Shown here: piece by piece, positions 42,646-52,621 of the stretch | Numbering within the stretch: the stretch's first letter is position 1 | How the letters are laid out: every line of letters begins with the position of its first letter | Assembly: GCF_050433395.1 (NCBI RefSeq) | Contig: NZ_JBNPXH010000008.1 | Location: forward strand, 223,077-287,076 | DNA length: 64,000 nt | Reading direction: 5' to 3' | Source: Mobilitalea torta | GTDB taxonomy: Bacteria; Bacillota; Clostridia; Lachnospirales; Lachnospiraceae | Notes under the pieces: generated by a model | What the model was told of the DNA's origin: nothing | Database searches by the model: none | Seen by the model: only the letters and a program-made list of their open reading frames with translations | Translations under genes and position numbers: made by a program

Positions 42646-43809
42646 GTGAGTAAGATTTTATTACATGCGGAAGGTATTGCCGATGTGACCATTATTCCAA
42701 ATATTTTCATTGACCGGTTTATGCCGTCTGCCAACGGGGCTTATGTTAAAGTGTATCTGTATCTGCTGCGCTGTTTTACAGGCCTTTGTCCCGAGGTGAC
42801 CATCTCCTCCATTGCCGATCACCTGGAGAATACCGAAAAGGATATTATCCGTGCTCTGATCTATTGGGAGAAGCTGGATTTATTGAAGCTGGTACGCAAC
42901 CATCAGAAAGAAATTACAGGGATTACGCTGGTGGACCTGGGAAGCCAGCCGAAGCTTCCGGTTCAGCTTCCCGACCCGGAGCAGGCACCTGATTGGGAGC
43001 AGCCCTCCGGTTGGAAGGAGACCTCTGAATGGAAGAAGTCTTCCGATTGGAAGAAGTCTTCCGATTGGAAGACGGACGAAACTGCTGCCGCCATACATAC
43101 CGCAGAGAAGCCTGCGGCAAGGAAGAACTATTCCGCGGAAAAGATTGCCCAGCTGACCAGTAACGATGAAATTCAGTGGGCAATGCACATTGTGGAAATC
43201 TATCTGGACCGTCCGCTGAAGCCCATGGATCTCCAGTTGATTCTATATCTATATGAAGAGCTGCATTTCTCGGCAGAATTAATTATGTATTTATATGAGT
43301 ACTGTGTGTCCAGGGGGAAGAAGAACGCCTCTTATATTGAGGCGGTGGCTCTGACCTGGGCGGAGGAAGGCATTGATACGGAGGAGAAAGCCAAGGAGGC
43401 GACGGCAGCCTATAATGAGCACTATAATGTGGTGAATAAAGCCTTCGGCCTGAATCGGGCCCCCGGTCAGATTGAACGCCAATATATTACAAAATGGGTG
43501 GAGGTCTTCCGGTTTTCCGACGACATCATTACCGAAGCCTGCAACCGTACTATTTTGAGAACCCAGAAGCCGGACTTTAAGTATGCGGACAAGATTCTGG
43601 AGACCTGGTATAAGAAAAGTGCAAAGACCATGGAGGATATTTCCAGACTGGATGAGGATTTCTCCAAGGCAAGCAAAAATCTGGATATCAATAAGGCCGC
43701 TGCCAGAGTGACTGCTGCGCCTAACCGTTTTAACCAGTTTCCCCAGCGCAGCTATACCGCGGAGGATTATGCGGAGCTGGAGCGTAAGCTCTTAAGTAAG
43801 GGCTTGTAG
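42646..43809 (+). CDS. dnaD: DnaD-domain primosome protein
   Basis: A 387-residue replication-initiation protein. N-terminal winged-helix part: FIDRFMPSANGAYVKVYLYLLRC, ISSIADHLENTEKDIIRALIYWEK. Then a linker with three copies of a short W-K-(K/S)-rich unit (around residues 115-145), and a C-terminal DnaD domain (AVALTWAEEGIDTEEKAKEA, the YIT-W motif ITKWVEVFRFSDDIITEAC). DnaD remodels origin DNA and helps load the helicase. The start is GTG (42646) after AGGGGGG. It is followed by the helicase loader gene, with which it forms an operon. Confidence 0.93.
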   Translation: MSKILLHAEGIADVTIIPNIFIDRFMPSANGAYVKVYLYLLRCFTGLCPEVTISSIADHLENTEKDIIRALIYWEKLDLLKLVRNHQKEITGITLVDLGSQPKLPVQLPDPEQAPDWEQPSGWKETSEWKKSSDWKKSSDWKTDETAAAIHTAEKPAARKNYSAEKIAQLTSNDEIQWAMHIVEIYLDRPLKPMDLQLILYLYEELHFSAELIMYLYEYCVSRGKKNASYIEAVALTWAEEGIDTEEKAKEATAAYNEHYNVVNKAFGLNRAPGQIERQYITKWVEVFRFSDDIITEACNRTILRTQKPDFKYADKILETWYKKSAKTMEDISRLDEDFSKASKNLDINKAAARVTAAPNRFNQFPQRSYTAEDYAELERKLLSKGL

Positions 43810-43871
43810 AAGTTCCGTCTGTGACAGGGAGGAACTGCTCCGGTGAAGATTTTTATAAAGGAGGGATAGGG

Positions 43872-44876
43872 ATGCCCCTTAAAAATGACCAGTACAATCA
43901 GATTTTACGGGAGTATGACAGCCGGAGACTTGAGAATAAGCATGAGCTGGATCTGCGGATCGCCCATGCTTATCGTTTGGTGCCTGCATTAAAGGAACTG
44001 GAGGAGGAGATGGTGGCCCTGGCTGCAGAGAGCGGAAGGATGGCTCTCCGCGGCAATGACAGCGGCTTAAAGGAGCTTAGGGAGAGAATTGCAGGGCTGG
44101 ATGACAGTAAGACCCGGCTGCTGAACCAGGCGGGCCTGCCATCGGATTATCTGCAGATGCATTACCGGTGCGGCCAGTGCCAGGACACGGGTTATATCGG
44201 CAGGGATAAATGCAATTGCTTTAAACAGGCAATTGCGGATCTGATGTATTCCGGTTCGAATATTAAAGCGGTTTTGGAGAATGAGAATTTCAGCAGCTTT
44301 TCCTTCCAATTTTATTCCGATGATTACATCGATGAGGCCCTCGGCCTCTCTCCGCGGTCCAATATGCAGAAGGTGGTTGCCGGATGCAGGAATTTTACCC
44401 GGAACTTTGGTGAAAACAAGGATAATCTGCTGTTTCTGGGGAATACGGGGGTGGGCAAGACCTTCCTTGCCAATTGCATTGCCAAGGAGCTGCTGGACAA
44501 GGGTTATACCGTAATCTACCTGACTGCTTTCCGTCTCTTCGATATTCTGGAGAAGCATAAGTTCGGGAGGGATGAGGACAGCTCTTACACGGCTGCAAAT
44601 CAATTTGAATATATTCTGGACTGCGATTTGCTGATCATTGATGATCTGGGTACAGAGCTGAATAATGCCTTTACCAACTCCCAGCTCTATCTCATTATTA
44701 ACGAGCGGCTGCTGCGGCAGAGATCCACCGTCATCTCCACAAATTTGTCTTTGCCCAATATCAATACCACCTACGGAGAACGAATTTTTTCCAGGATTGT
44801 AAGCAGTTATCATGTGGAACGTATCGTTGGAGAAGACATTCGTCTTCTCAAGGCAGTCAACCGAATCAATTCATAG
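43872..44876 (+). CDS. DnaC/DnaI-type helicase loader ATPase
   Basis: About 334 residues. Seen: a cysteine cluster CGQCQDTGYIGRDKCNC (residues ~97-113, likely zinc), Walker A LGNTGVGKTFLANCIAKELL, Walker B DLLIIDDLGTEL, sensor ISTNLSLPNI and the C-terminal RIVGEDIR. It loads the replicative helicase DnaB onto DNA together with DnaD/DnaB-type partners. The frame is open from 43821, but GGAGGG at 43860-43865 places the ATG at 43872. Operon with dnaD, 62 bp apart. Confidence 0.95.
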   Translation: MPLKNDQYNQILREYDSRRLENKHELDLRIAHAYRLVPALKELEEEMVALAAESGRMALRGNDSGLKELRERIAGLDDSKTRLLNQAGLPSDYLQMHYRCGQCQDTGYIGRDKCNCFKQAIADLMYSGSNIKAVLENENFSSFSFQFYSDDYIDEALGLSPRSNMQKVVAGCRNFTRNFGENKDNLLFLGNTGVGKTFLANCIAKELLDKGYTVIYLTAFRLFDILEKHKFGRDEDSSYTAANQFEYILDCDLLIIDDLGTELNNAFTNSQLYLIINERLLRQRSTVISTNLSLPNINTTYGERIFSRIVSSYHVERIVGEDIRLLKAVNRINS

Positions 44877-44893
44877 GAAAAGCCGAAATCTCC

Positions 44894-44923
44894 TTGACTT
44901 ATGAAACTGATATATGTTATACC
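44894..44923 (+). promoter_or_regulatory. promoter of prs
   Basis: -35 TTGACT at 44894-44899, 18-nt spacer, -10 TATACC at 44918-44923; the ATG follows GGAGGG. Confidence 0.55.
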
Positions 44924-45002
44924 ATAATCACAAACGCATGAAATATGTGCGGTGAATGGCTTTTTAAACCAATCTTTTATTTTCTATGGAGGGAATAATC
45001 TA

Positions 45003-46208
45003 ATGTCAAAGGATGAGAAGATCGTAGAAACAATTCCTGTGGGGCAGCTGGGAATCATTGCTTTAGAGAGCAGCAAAACCCTGGGGCAGCGTGTGAACGA
45101 CTATCTGGTTGCATGGCGTCAGGAAAGAGAAAGCGAGCATAAGGGAACCATTGCTTTTGCGGGTTATCAAAGGGATTCTTACTTGATGAAGGCCTGCTGT
45201 CCGCGGTTTGGTACCGGCGAGGCAAAGGGGCAGATCAAAGAATCTGTACGCGGCGCCGATTTATACCTTCTTGTGGATGTCACGAATTACAGTCTGACCT
45301 ACTCTGTGAGCGGACATATGAATCATATGTCACCGGATGATCATTACCAGGATTTGAAGAGAATTATTGCGGCGGTTGGTGGAAAAGCCAGAAGAATTAC
45401 AGTAATTATGCCTTATCTATATGAAGGAAGACAGCATAGAAGAACCTCAAGAGAATCCCTTGACTGCGCCCTGGCGCTGCAGGAGCTGACACAAATGGGC
45501 GTGGAGAGCATCATTACCTTTGATGCCCATGACCCCAGGGTCCAGAATGCGATCCCTCTAAGCAGTCTTGAGACCGTGGCTCCCAATTACCAGTTCATTA
45601 AGGCAATGCTTCAGCATGTACCGGATATCCGTCTGGACTCCGATCATATGATGGTAATCAGTCCCGATGAAGGCGGTATGTCAAGAGCCGTATATTTTGC
45701 CAATGTCCTTGGGCTTGATATGGGTATGTTCTATAAGAGACGTGATTATACCAGGATTGTCAATGGCCGCAACCCCATTGTTGCCCATGAATTCCTTGGA
45801 AGTGATATTGCAGGCAAGGATGTTCTCATCGTGGATGATATGATCTCCTCCGGTGACAGTATTTTGGATGTTGCAAGGGAGTTGAAGGAGAGAAATGCCG
45901 GGCGGATCTTCGTTGCCGCCACCTTCGGTCTCTTCACGAACGGGGCGGACAAGCTGGATGAGGCTTATGAGCAGGGGTTAATTTACCGCGTGCTCACGAC
46001 CAATCTCATCTATCAGACCCCCGAACTTCTTGCAAAGCCCTGGTATATCGATGTTGATATGAGTAAATATGTGGCATTGATTATCGATACCTTGAATCAT
46101 GACAACAGCATCAGCGGCTTATTAAATCCTGTGGAGCGTATCCAGAGCATTTTAAAGGAGCATAATCAGGGCGGAAGAAAGCTGACAGGAAATGATATGG
46201 ATGATTAA
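45003..46208 (+). CDS. prs: ribose-phosphate pyrophosphokinase (long form)
   Basis: Makes PRPP from ribose-5-phosphate and ATP for nucleotide, His and Trp synthesis. The ~401-residue protein is longer than the usual ~315, as in several Clostridia. Seen: the catalytic region RITVIMPYLYEGRQHRRTSRESLDCALALQEL (flexible-loop motif), TFDAHDPRVQNAIP, the PRPP-binding loop DVLIVDDMISSGDSI, and YRVLTTNLIYQTPELL. The frame opens earlier, but GGAGGG and the fold begin at ATG 45003. The gene has its own promoter after the dnaC-type gene and a terminator behind it. Confidence 0.95.
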   Translation: MSKDEKIVETIPVGQLGIIALESSKTLGQRVNDYLVAWRQERESEHKGTIAFAGYQRDSYLMKACCPRFGTGEAKGQIKESVRGADLYLLVDVTNYSLTYSVSGHMNHMSPDDHYQDLKRIIAAVGGKARRITVIMPYLYEGRQHRRTSRESLDCALALQELTQMGVESIITFDAHDPRVQNAIPLSSLETVAPNYQFIKAMLQHVPDIRLDSDHMMVISPDEGGMSRAVYFANVLGLDMGMFYKRRDYTRIVNGRNPIVAHEFLGSDIAGKDVLIVDDMISSGDSILDVARELKERNAGRIFVAATFGLFTNGADKLDEAYEQGLIYRVLTTNLIYQTPELLAKPWYIDVDMSKYVALIIDTLNHDNSISGLLNPVERIQSILKEHNQGGRKLTGNDMDD

Positions 46209-46237
46209 TCATTATTTGCCGGTATGAAGATAATAAA

Positions 46238-46291
46238 AGGGTGCAATGATTGCTTCAAAGCGTAGGAAGCAGCCATTGTACCCTTGTTTTA
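46238..46291 (+). terminator. terminator after prs
   Basis: AAGGGTGCAATG (from 46238) pairs with CATTGTACCCTT (to 46286), an inner GCTTC/GAAGC stem continues it, and GTTTTAT follows. Confidence 0.75.
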
Positions 46292-46435
46292 TATCGTCAG
46301 AAGGATAGCAGAGGAGGCTATGGAAACACCGGCTGATACCGTATAGAATTTGTGTTGGTATAAGTTGCCAAAGCGATGAAAATGTGATAGGATTGTCTTA
46401 TTATTTGCACGGATAAAACAGGGAGGTGGCGGCAC

Positions 46436-48202
46436 TTGCTAAAACAGGCGCTCCGTTCGGTTATGGTAATATTTCAATATGCGCGGGTGCCGACTATCCT
46501 CACGCTCTTTCTAAAGCTGGCACAATCCTTTGAAGCGCCGCTCAGTATTCTCTTTACGGGTAAATTAGTGAACGGTATCGGTTCCTATATGGAAGGAACA
46601 GCCGTACTACCGGAGGTGATAAAGTGGGCGGTGCTGCTTATTGGAATCATGCTTCTCTCGGCTAATTCGGGTCTGTTTCTGGGACTTGCCGAAATCTTTA
46701 CCCATAGGGAATTAAACCGTAATTTCACAGGCGTTGTTCTTGAAAAATTCAGAAGGCTGGAGTATTCCTGCTTTGAAGATCCTGAGGTCCTCAATACCTT
46801 GGAACGTATGGGGTCGGAACCGCATCTGCGTATCTACTACCTGTATAATAATACAATCAGCGCAGTCTCCACATTTATTTCACTGGCGGGTGCGGCAGTG
46901 GTATTTACCCAGGTTTCAACATGGTTTGCCATTGTATATTTTATACTGCTTGTCCCGCTGCTATGGTTTAACTATAAATCCATTGAGGCGCGGCAGAGGC
47001 TGTGGAATACGGAAATGCCCAACTGGCGGCGCAGGACTTATTTATCAGCGCTGCTGGCGGATAAGCATGCGGAATTTGAACTCAAAACCTTTGGGGCACT
47101 GGGATTTATTCTGGCAAAATGGAGGCGGCTGGCAGAGGACTTTCGCAGGGAGTATGTGCGTATGAGGCTGAAATCCAGCAAATACGGTGTTTTCCATGTG
47201 ATAACCCTTGCCGTGTGGGCGGCATTTTTGATTTTATCCATGATATTCGGATTGATAGCCGGAAGAATCGATATCGGCATCTTTGTTGCCTGTATTACTT
47301 CAATGGGTGCGGTGCTGGGCGGCTCGGCGGCAATGAGCAGCGCCTTCTCACAGGTCTCCCAGGATTGCCTGGAGATGAAGCATTATGAAATATTCATGTC
47401 CCTTCCGGAAGTTCCCCCCGATGCGGAGGGGGAGCCGGTTTCTAATCCCCACATCGTATTTGATCAGGTACATTTTTCGTATCCGAAAACCGATAGAGCC
47501 ATTTTGAAGGGGGTAAGCTTTGAAATACTCCCCGGAGAGCGGGCCGCCCTCGTGGGTGAGAACGGCGCGGGAAAATCCACCATAGTCAGGCTGTTATGCG
47601 GGCTGTACCGCCCGGACAGCGGAGAGATATATATTGACGGTGTTTCCATCACACAGTTTTCCGCCTCCCGGCTTCGGAAGGTATTCAGCGTGGTCTTTCA
47701 GGATTTCTGCGGCTATGAGCTGACTCTGCGGGAAAATGTAGCCTTTGGAAATATCCGCAGGATCAAGGACGACGCTGCCCTTTACGGGGCATTAAAGGAC
47801 GGGCTGTGGACAGAGGAGCTGCCCCTTGACGCTAACCTTGGCAAGCTGGAGGAAGACGGGACTGACTTATCCGGCGGTCAATGGCAGAAGATCGCAGTTT
47901 CCCGCTCGATCTTGAGTGACAGCGCCTTTATTATACTGGACGAGCCCACCGCCGCTTTAGATCCGGTTGCGGAGAGCCGTATGTATGAAACCTTTCAGTC
48001 CGTCCTGCAAAAACGGGGCTGTATCATGATTTCCCACCGGCTTGCCAGCGCAAAGATCGCGGATAAAATCATTGTCCTGGACGGCGGAATAGTCGCACAG
48101 ACAGGCACCCATGCGGAATTGATGTCCCAGCACGGATTATACTGCGATATGTTTACAGCGCAGAGCGCATGGTATGGGGTCGGAGGTGAGAAAAATAGCT
48201 GA
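46436..48202 (+). CDS. ABC exporter half-transporter (membrane plus ATPase)
   Basis: A 588-residue exporter subunit: six predicted membrane helices in the first ~330 residues, then the ATPase with Walker A GENGAGKSTIVRLLCGL, Q-loop VFQDF, signature LSGGQWQKIAVSR and Walker B FIILDEPTAALD, and the switch His in ISHRL. Start is TTG at 46436 after GGGAGG. The next gene overlaps by 29 bp and encodes a second half-transporter, so they probably form a heterodimer. Substrate unknown; the pair resembles peptide or multidrug exporters. Confidence 0.93.
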   Translation: MLKQALRSVMVIFQYARVPTILTLFLKLAQSFEAPLSILFTGKLVNGIGSYMEGTAVLPEVIKWAVLLIGIMLLSANSGLFLGLAEIFTHRELNRNFTGVVLEKFRRLEYSCFEDPEVLNTLERMGSEPHLRIYYLYNNTISAVSTFISLAGAAVVFTQVSTWFAIVYFILLVPLLWFNYKSIEARQRLWNTEMPNWRRRTYLSALLADKHAEFELKTFGALGFILAKWRRLAEDFRREYVRMRLKSSKYGVFHVITLAVWAAFLILSMIFGLIAGRIDIGIFVACITSMGAVLGGSAAMSSAFSQVSQDCLEMKHYEIFMSLPEVPPDAEGEPVSNPHIVFDQVHFSYPKTDRAILKGVSFEILPGERAALVGENGAGKSTIVRLLCGLYRPDSGEIYIDGVSITQFSASRLRKVFSVVFQDFCGYELTLRENVAFGNIRRIKDDAALYGALKDGLWTEELPLDANLGKLEEDGTDLSGGQWQKIAVSRSILSDSAFIILDEPTAALDPVAESRMYETFQSVLQKRGCIMISHRLASAKIADKIIVLDGGIVAQTGTHAELMSQHGLYCDMFTAQSAWYGVGGEKNS

Positions 48203-50009
48203 CAGCAAGCAGAAAAAAATAAAGTATCTGAATATATATGGAAGAGTGCTCAAAAATTATTTTGAATTTGCGCCTGTTTCCGCCGTCTTCTCCCTGCTGA
48301 ACTATGTGGTCGGAGGGATGTTTCCTGCATTTACCACTCTTGCGCTGGCCTCTTTGTTTGAGGAGGCATACACTGTTTATAATGGAAATCAAACTCAGCA
48401 AGGCGGCGGTACACCGGGAAAACTGCTCTTTTGGGGACTGATCTATCTTGCCGCCTATGTGCTGAACAATTTCCTGGTTTTTATAGCCGGACTTGTGACA
48501 GAACTGGGAGCGGACAAACGGAATGTGCATTACAGATATCTCATGTGCGTAAAATTGTCGCGCATGCCGCTGATTGATTTTGAAAACTCCAAGATAAGGG
48601 ACATGCAGCAGCGCGCCGAGGAATGTCTGTATACCGGCAGGATGAACGGGATTATCCGGGACAGCTTCGGAATGATCATCGTGAGCTCATTAAATGTGAT
48701 CACCGTATCCGCGGTATTGGGACAATATAGCATGTGGTTTCTTCCCCTCTGTATCGTCAGCGTGCTGCCCTACTGTATTGCACGATTAGTCCGGGGAAAA
48801 GAGTTTTATTACATAAAGCACAGTATGGCTAAGAAATCCCGCAGACTCGGATATCTGTGGGGATTATTCACCGACAGGCGTACGGTAAAAGAACTCAGGG
48901 CATTGGGGGCGGACGATTATGCCTTTGACAAATGGGTGGAAGCCCGGGATGAGGTACAGAACGAACTCTGGGAACAGAACCGTAAGGATGCCCTGTCCCT
49001 GCTGTTATGCGATGCCTTAAGGATTATAGGCTACGGAGCGTGTATCGCCCTGGCTCTGTTCCTTACATTAAGGGGAACCGTAAATGTGGGAGTTTTCGGG
49101 GCATGCATCGCGGCATTTCTCACTCTCCAGTCAGCCACAAGGGGCATACTTGTGCTGGGCGGTGAGCTGCCCAGGGAGCTTGCCTTTGCCGGTGATTATT
49201 TTGAATATATCGACCTTCCGGAAGCCCCGGAAGGGGAGGAAAGAGATACACCTTATCCGGGCTTACAGGATAAAATTGAACTGCGCGGCGTATCCTTCCA
49301 ATATCCCAACGCTGAAAAATATGCTGTGAAGGATGTGAGCTTTGAAATACGCAAAGGTGAAAAAATTGCGGTTCTCGGTGAAAACGGCAGCGGCAAGACA
49401 ACACTGTCAAAGCTTCTGATCGGTTTGTTTCCCTGTTCGGAGGGCGGGATATTCTATGACGGCAGGGCGGTGGATGACATGGATAAACCCTCCTTTTATA
49501 AAACAGTGTCCGCCGTAGCACAGAATTTTACACAGTATAAATTGCCCCTGCGTGAGAATGTGGCAATGTCTGATACCGATCGTTTCGGTGATGATGAAAA
49601 GATCAAAGAAACACTTCGCCTGGCCGGATTGGAGGAGCTGCCGGACCGGGTAGGGTTAGACAGCGAGCTGGGCATAGCCTTCGGCGGCAACGAAGTCTCC
49701 GGAGGTCAATGGCAGAAAATTGCCATTGCCCGCGGACTGTTCAGAGAGAGCGGGCTCATTCTCATGGACGAACCCACAAGCGCTTTGGATCCCCTTATTG
49801 AAACAGAGATTTTGACAAAATTCATAGAGCTGGCCAAGGACAAAACGGCAGTTATCATTTCCCACCGTGTGGGGCTATGCCGCCTTGTAGATAAAATTGT
49901 CGTAATGAAGGACGGCAGAATTGCCGAAATCGGGACCCATGATCAGCTGCTGGCCCGGGACGGCGAATACGCGCGGCTTTTTACGGCCCAGGAAAAGTGG
50001 TACAGGTAA
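48174..50009 (+). CDS. ABC exporter half-transporter, partner subunit
   Basis: A 611-residue partner with six membrane helices and an ATPase: Walker A GENGSGKTTLSKLLIGL, signature VSGGQWQKIAIARGL, Walker B LILMDEPTSALD, ISHRVG. It overlaps the end of the previous gene, indicating coupled expression. The chosen ATG at 48174 has a weak ribosome site; a GTG at 48186 is an alternative. In both subunits the signature, Walker A and switch regions look intact, so both sites could be active. The substrate cannot be predicted; the downstream serine-hydrolase gene might be functionally linked. Confidence 0.92.
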   Translation: MGSEVRKIADSKQKKIKYLNIYGRVLKNYFEFAPVSAVFSLLNYVVGGMFPAFTTLALASLFEEAYTVYNGNQTQQGGGTPGKLLFWGLIYLAAYVLNNFLVFIAGLVTELGADKRNVHYRYLMCVKLSRMPLIDFENSKIRDMQQRAEECLYTGRMNGIIRDSFGMIIVSSLNVITVSAVLGQYSMWFLPLCIVSVLPYCIARLVRGKEFYYIKHSMAKKSRRLGYLWGLFTDRRTVKELRALGADDYAFDKWVEARDEVQNELWEQNRKDALSLLLCDALRIIGYGACIALALFLTLRGTVNVGVFGACIAAFLTLQSATRGILVLGGELPRELAFAGDYFEYIDLPEAPEGEERDTPYPGLQDKIELRGVSFQYPNAEKYAVKDVSFEIRKGEKIAVLGENGSGKTTLSKLLIGLFPCSEGGIFYDGRAVDDMDKPSFYKTVSAVAQNFTQYKLPLRENVAMSDTDRFGDDEKIKETLRLAGLEELPDRVGLDSELGIAFGGNEVSGGQWQKIAIARGLFRESGLILMDEPTSALDPLIETEILTKFIELAKDKTAVIISHRVGLCRLVDKIVVMKDGRIAEIGTHDQLLARDGEYARLFTAQEKWYR

Positions 50010-50042
50010 CATGATTTATTAATACATAAAAGGAGGCACGAT

Positions 50043-51230
50043 ATGCCGAAAACAAAACAAGCCGTTGAGCAGGCGGCAAGATTAAAGCTTTACATTCCCC
50101 AATTGGACAGACTGGAAGAGAGGCTGCTTGAATGGACGGCACAGGATCGGTTCCAGGCACTGGTGGTCAAGGCAATGCGTCACGGTGTACCTATTTTTGA
50201 GGGCTGCTACGGTACTAGCACAAATGAATACGGTGTCCATATGGATACTATTTTTTCCGTTGCCTCCAATACCAAGCCCATTATCGCTACTCTTATCATG
50301 ATCCTTTTGGAAGAGGGACGTCTGGAATTAGAGAATCCCATCAAGAGATTTCTTCCTGAATACACCGGCGGCGGGAGGGAGAACATACAGCTATGGCATT
50401 TTCTGACTCATACCAGCGGCATTGTAGAGGATGAGCTCCAGAAGGGTATCGATCATTATGTAAAAGAGGAATTAAAAATCGAAAGGCCGGCTGACAATTC
50501 GCCGGAGGAAGAATGGGAGCGGTATCATCTGAAAATAAAAGAAGCGCTGAAGCTTCCGGAGGATTGTGGCTATAATAAGGTGTGGGAGACCCTTGCCCTT
50601 CGTATTGAATTGAAGAATAAACCGCACACAGTCATGTCATACTGCAATCATGGATATCAAAAGTTAAAAGAAGTGATATGCGCCGTTACAGGTGAGACCA
50701 TAGATTCCTATGCGCAGCGCGTCTTATTCAACCCCCTCGGTATGGTGGATTCCCACTGGATACTGCCAAAAGAGAAATGGGGCCGGGTGTTGGGAAGAAA
50801 CGAACGCTGCATGGGCTACGGATGGATCAATTCGGAAGATAATTATATCAGGGAATCCGGTGCGGGCGGACTTAAAACAACGGCAAATGATATGTCCCGC
50901 TTCTGTGAGATGATACTCGGGGAGGGCCGTTATAACGGTCAGCGGATACTTTCGCCGGCAAGCGTACGTGAGATGACGAAAAACTATAACACAGCATTAA
51001 CCAGCCATTGGGATGCCTGGGGCCTCGGATGGAATTACCGGGGTAAAAAGGTGGACGATGCAGGAGTTCTGCGTTCGGAGCGCGCGGTGGAGCATGGCGG
51101 CTGGGCCGGACATAAATTTCTGGTTGATCCCGAGCACGGGCTTTCAGTAATTGCGTACATGGGAGAATACAGCGATTCCTTCGGCGATTGGGGCAGAATA
51201 AACAATATGATTATCTCAGCTCTGGAATAA
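50043..51230 (+). CDS. serine hydrolase, beta-lactamase/class C PBP fold
   Basis: A 395-residue protein of the beta-lactamase-related family. Seen: the SxxK motif as SVASNTKPI (nucleophile Ser and Lys), the YxN motif YCNHGY, and HGGWAGHKF for the KTG position. There is no signal peptide, so it is not an obvious secreted beta-lactamase; relatives include esterases and D-amino-acid amidases. It is 34 bp behind the ABC exporter pair, with the ribosome site AAAAGGAGG, and is likely co-transcribed with them. True substrate unknown; do not infer antibiotic resistance. Confidence 0.85.
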   Translation: MPKTKQAVEQAARLKLYIPQLDRLEERLLEWTAQDRFQALVVKAMRHGVPIFEGCYGTSTNEYGVHMDTIFSVASNTKPIIATLIMILLEEGRLELENPIKRFLPEYTGGGRENIQLWHFLTHTSGIVEDELQKGIDHYVKEELKIERPADNSPEEEWERYHLKIKEALKLPEDCGYNKVWETLALRIELKNKPHTVMSYCNHGYQKLKEVICAVTGETIDSYAQRVLFNPLGMVDSHWILPKEKWGRVLGRNERCMGYGWINSEDNYIRESGAGGLKTTANDMSRFCEMILGEGRYNGQRILSPASVREMTKNYNTALTSHWDAWGLGWNYRGKKVDDAGVLRSERAVEHGGWAGHKFLVDPEHGLSVIAYMGEYSDSFGDWGRINNMIISALE

Positions 51231-51424
51231 GCTTTTGAACAGAGGGTGTAAATGATGGCATTGGATGAAGCATACCGTCCGCAGCCGTTATTTATACCCT
51301 TATTCTATGGCGTTACTATTTTGAGCAGGTGTGAATCCTATATTGTACAAGAGCAGATGGGATGTTATAATTAGAAATGATGAAATCTCGAAGGAATAAT
51401 CAAGGCTTTAACCAGGGGGTAAGG

Positions 51425-52423
51425 ATGGAACATATTATAAGGGAATCTTTAAAGTATAAATGTGATATGTTTGCAGACAATTACAATGTGCTGAAAAAGA
51501 AGTTTCGATGGGATTATGATATCAATACAAGGCTTGGAGCTTTGCTGTACACTATGGAGAATCGCTGGGCGGATACGGATGCCATTGAACGCTGCCGGAG
51601 AATCATTAAGGAGAATACGGGAGTGTTCTCCCAATTTAAAGATAACGTGAATTTTATAACTGCGGTTATGCTGGCCCTCCAGTCAGATCCGAAGCCGATG
51701 TTTAAGAGCATACAGAGCGTCTATGATTCTATGAAAAAAGAAGGTTTCTATACCTCTCCCTATCTGGTGCTGGCTGCTATGTCGATTGCATTGCAGGCAG
51801 ATCCCTATGATTACCGGCGGGTGATTACTTAGGCAAAGAATTATTATGATGCCATGAAGGAGGAGCATCGCTTCCTTACCTCCTCGGATGACTATGGCTT
51901 TGCAGCTCTGCTTGCCATGTCGGATAAGCCGGTACGCCAGGCAGTCAGAGAGATGGAGGACTGTTACCGAAGCTTAAAAGGGGAGTACTATGGAGCCAAC
52001 ACAGTTCAGGCTCTGTCCCATGTGCTCACCTTCAGCGAGGAACCGGCGGAGATCAAATGCCGAAGGGTATTGGAGCTGAACAAGGCGATGAAGGCCAGAA
52101 AATGCAGAATTGGTTGGGGAAATGAATTGTCCTTTTTGGGAGTCCTGGCTCTGTTGCAGGAGGATGCCAATAAACTGGCAGATGAAATTGCCGCAGTGAG
52201 GGATTATCTTAAGAGTAAGAAGGGCTTTGGCAACTGGTCCATAGTCGATACCCATCGGGTCATGTTCTCGGCAGCCCTCGTATGCGACGACTATCTTACG
52301 GATATTAAAAAAAGCACTGTAGGATATGCTCTGGCGAATCAGGTGGCAGGAATTCTGGCGGCCCAGCAGATGGCAGTCATGGTTACAGCGGTGGGAGTGG
52401 TGACAGAAGTGGCGACGGACTGA
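51425..52423 (+). pseudogene. DUF4003-like gene interrupted by an amber codon
   Basis: The frame from ATG 51425 (after AGGGGGTAAGG) encodes 135 residues to VIT, then TAG at 51830-51832, and continues without shift for 197 codons (AKNYYDAMKEEHRFL, SSDDYGFAALLAMSDKP). Together they form one protein of about 332 residues resembling DUF4003, a family of unknown function in Firmicutes. A single base change would restore it. It could be a recent pseudogene, an assembly error or read-through. The last hydrophobic stretch (QVAGILAAQQMAVMVTAVGVV) may be membrane-associated. Confidence 0.8.
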
Positions 52424-52621
52424 GCAGATATAACGTTCTGTTTCCCGGAAGGGAAGCGCAAAGTGAAATGGCTTCAGCATATCATGTATGTTATAAAGGT
52501 ATCGCCTCCTGGATGGGAAGCGTGGATTGAAATGAGACTTTTTCTTTTTCATCCATAGAGTGGTCTGTTGATCCAGATTAAGTAAAAACGGATTAGAAGG
52601 AAGAGAGAGGGTTAATACACA

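Noticed and set aside
50043..51230. Antibiotic-resistance beta-lactamase
   Set aside because: No signal peptide and a general serine-hydrolase motif set; many relatives are esterases.
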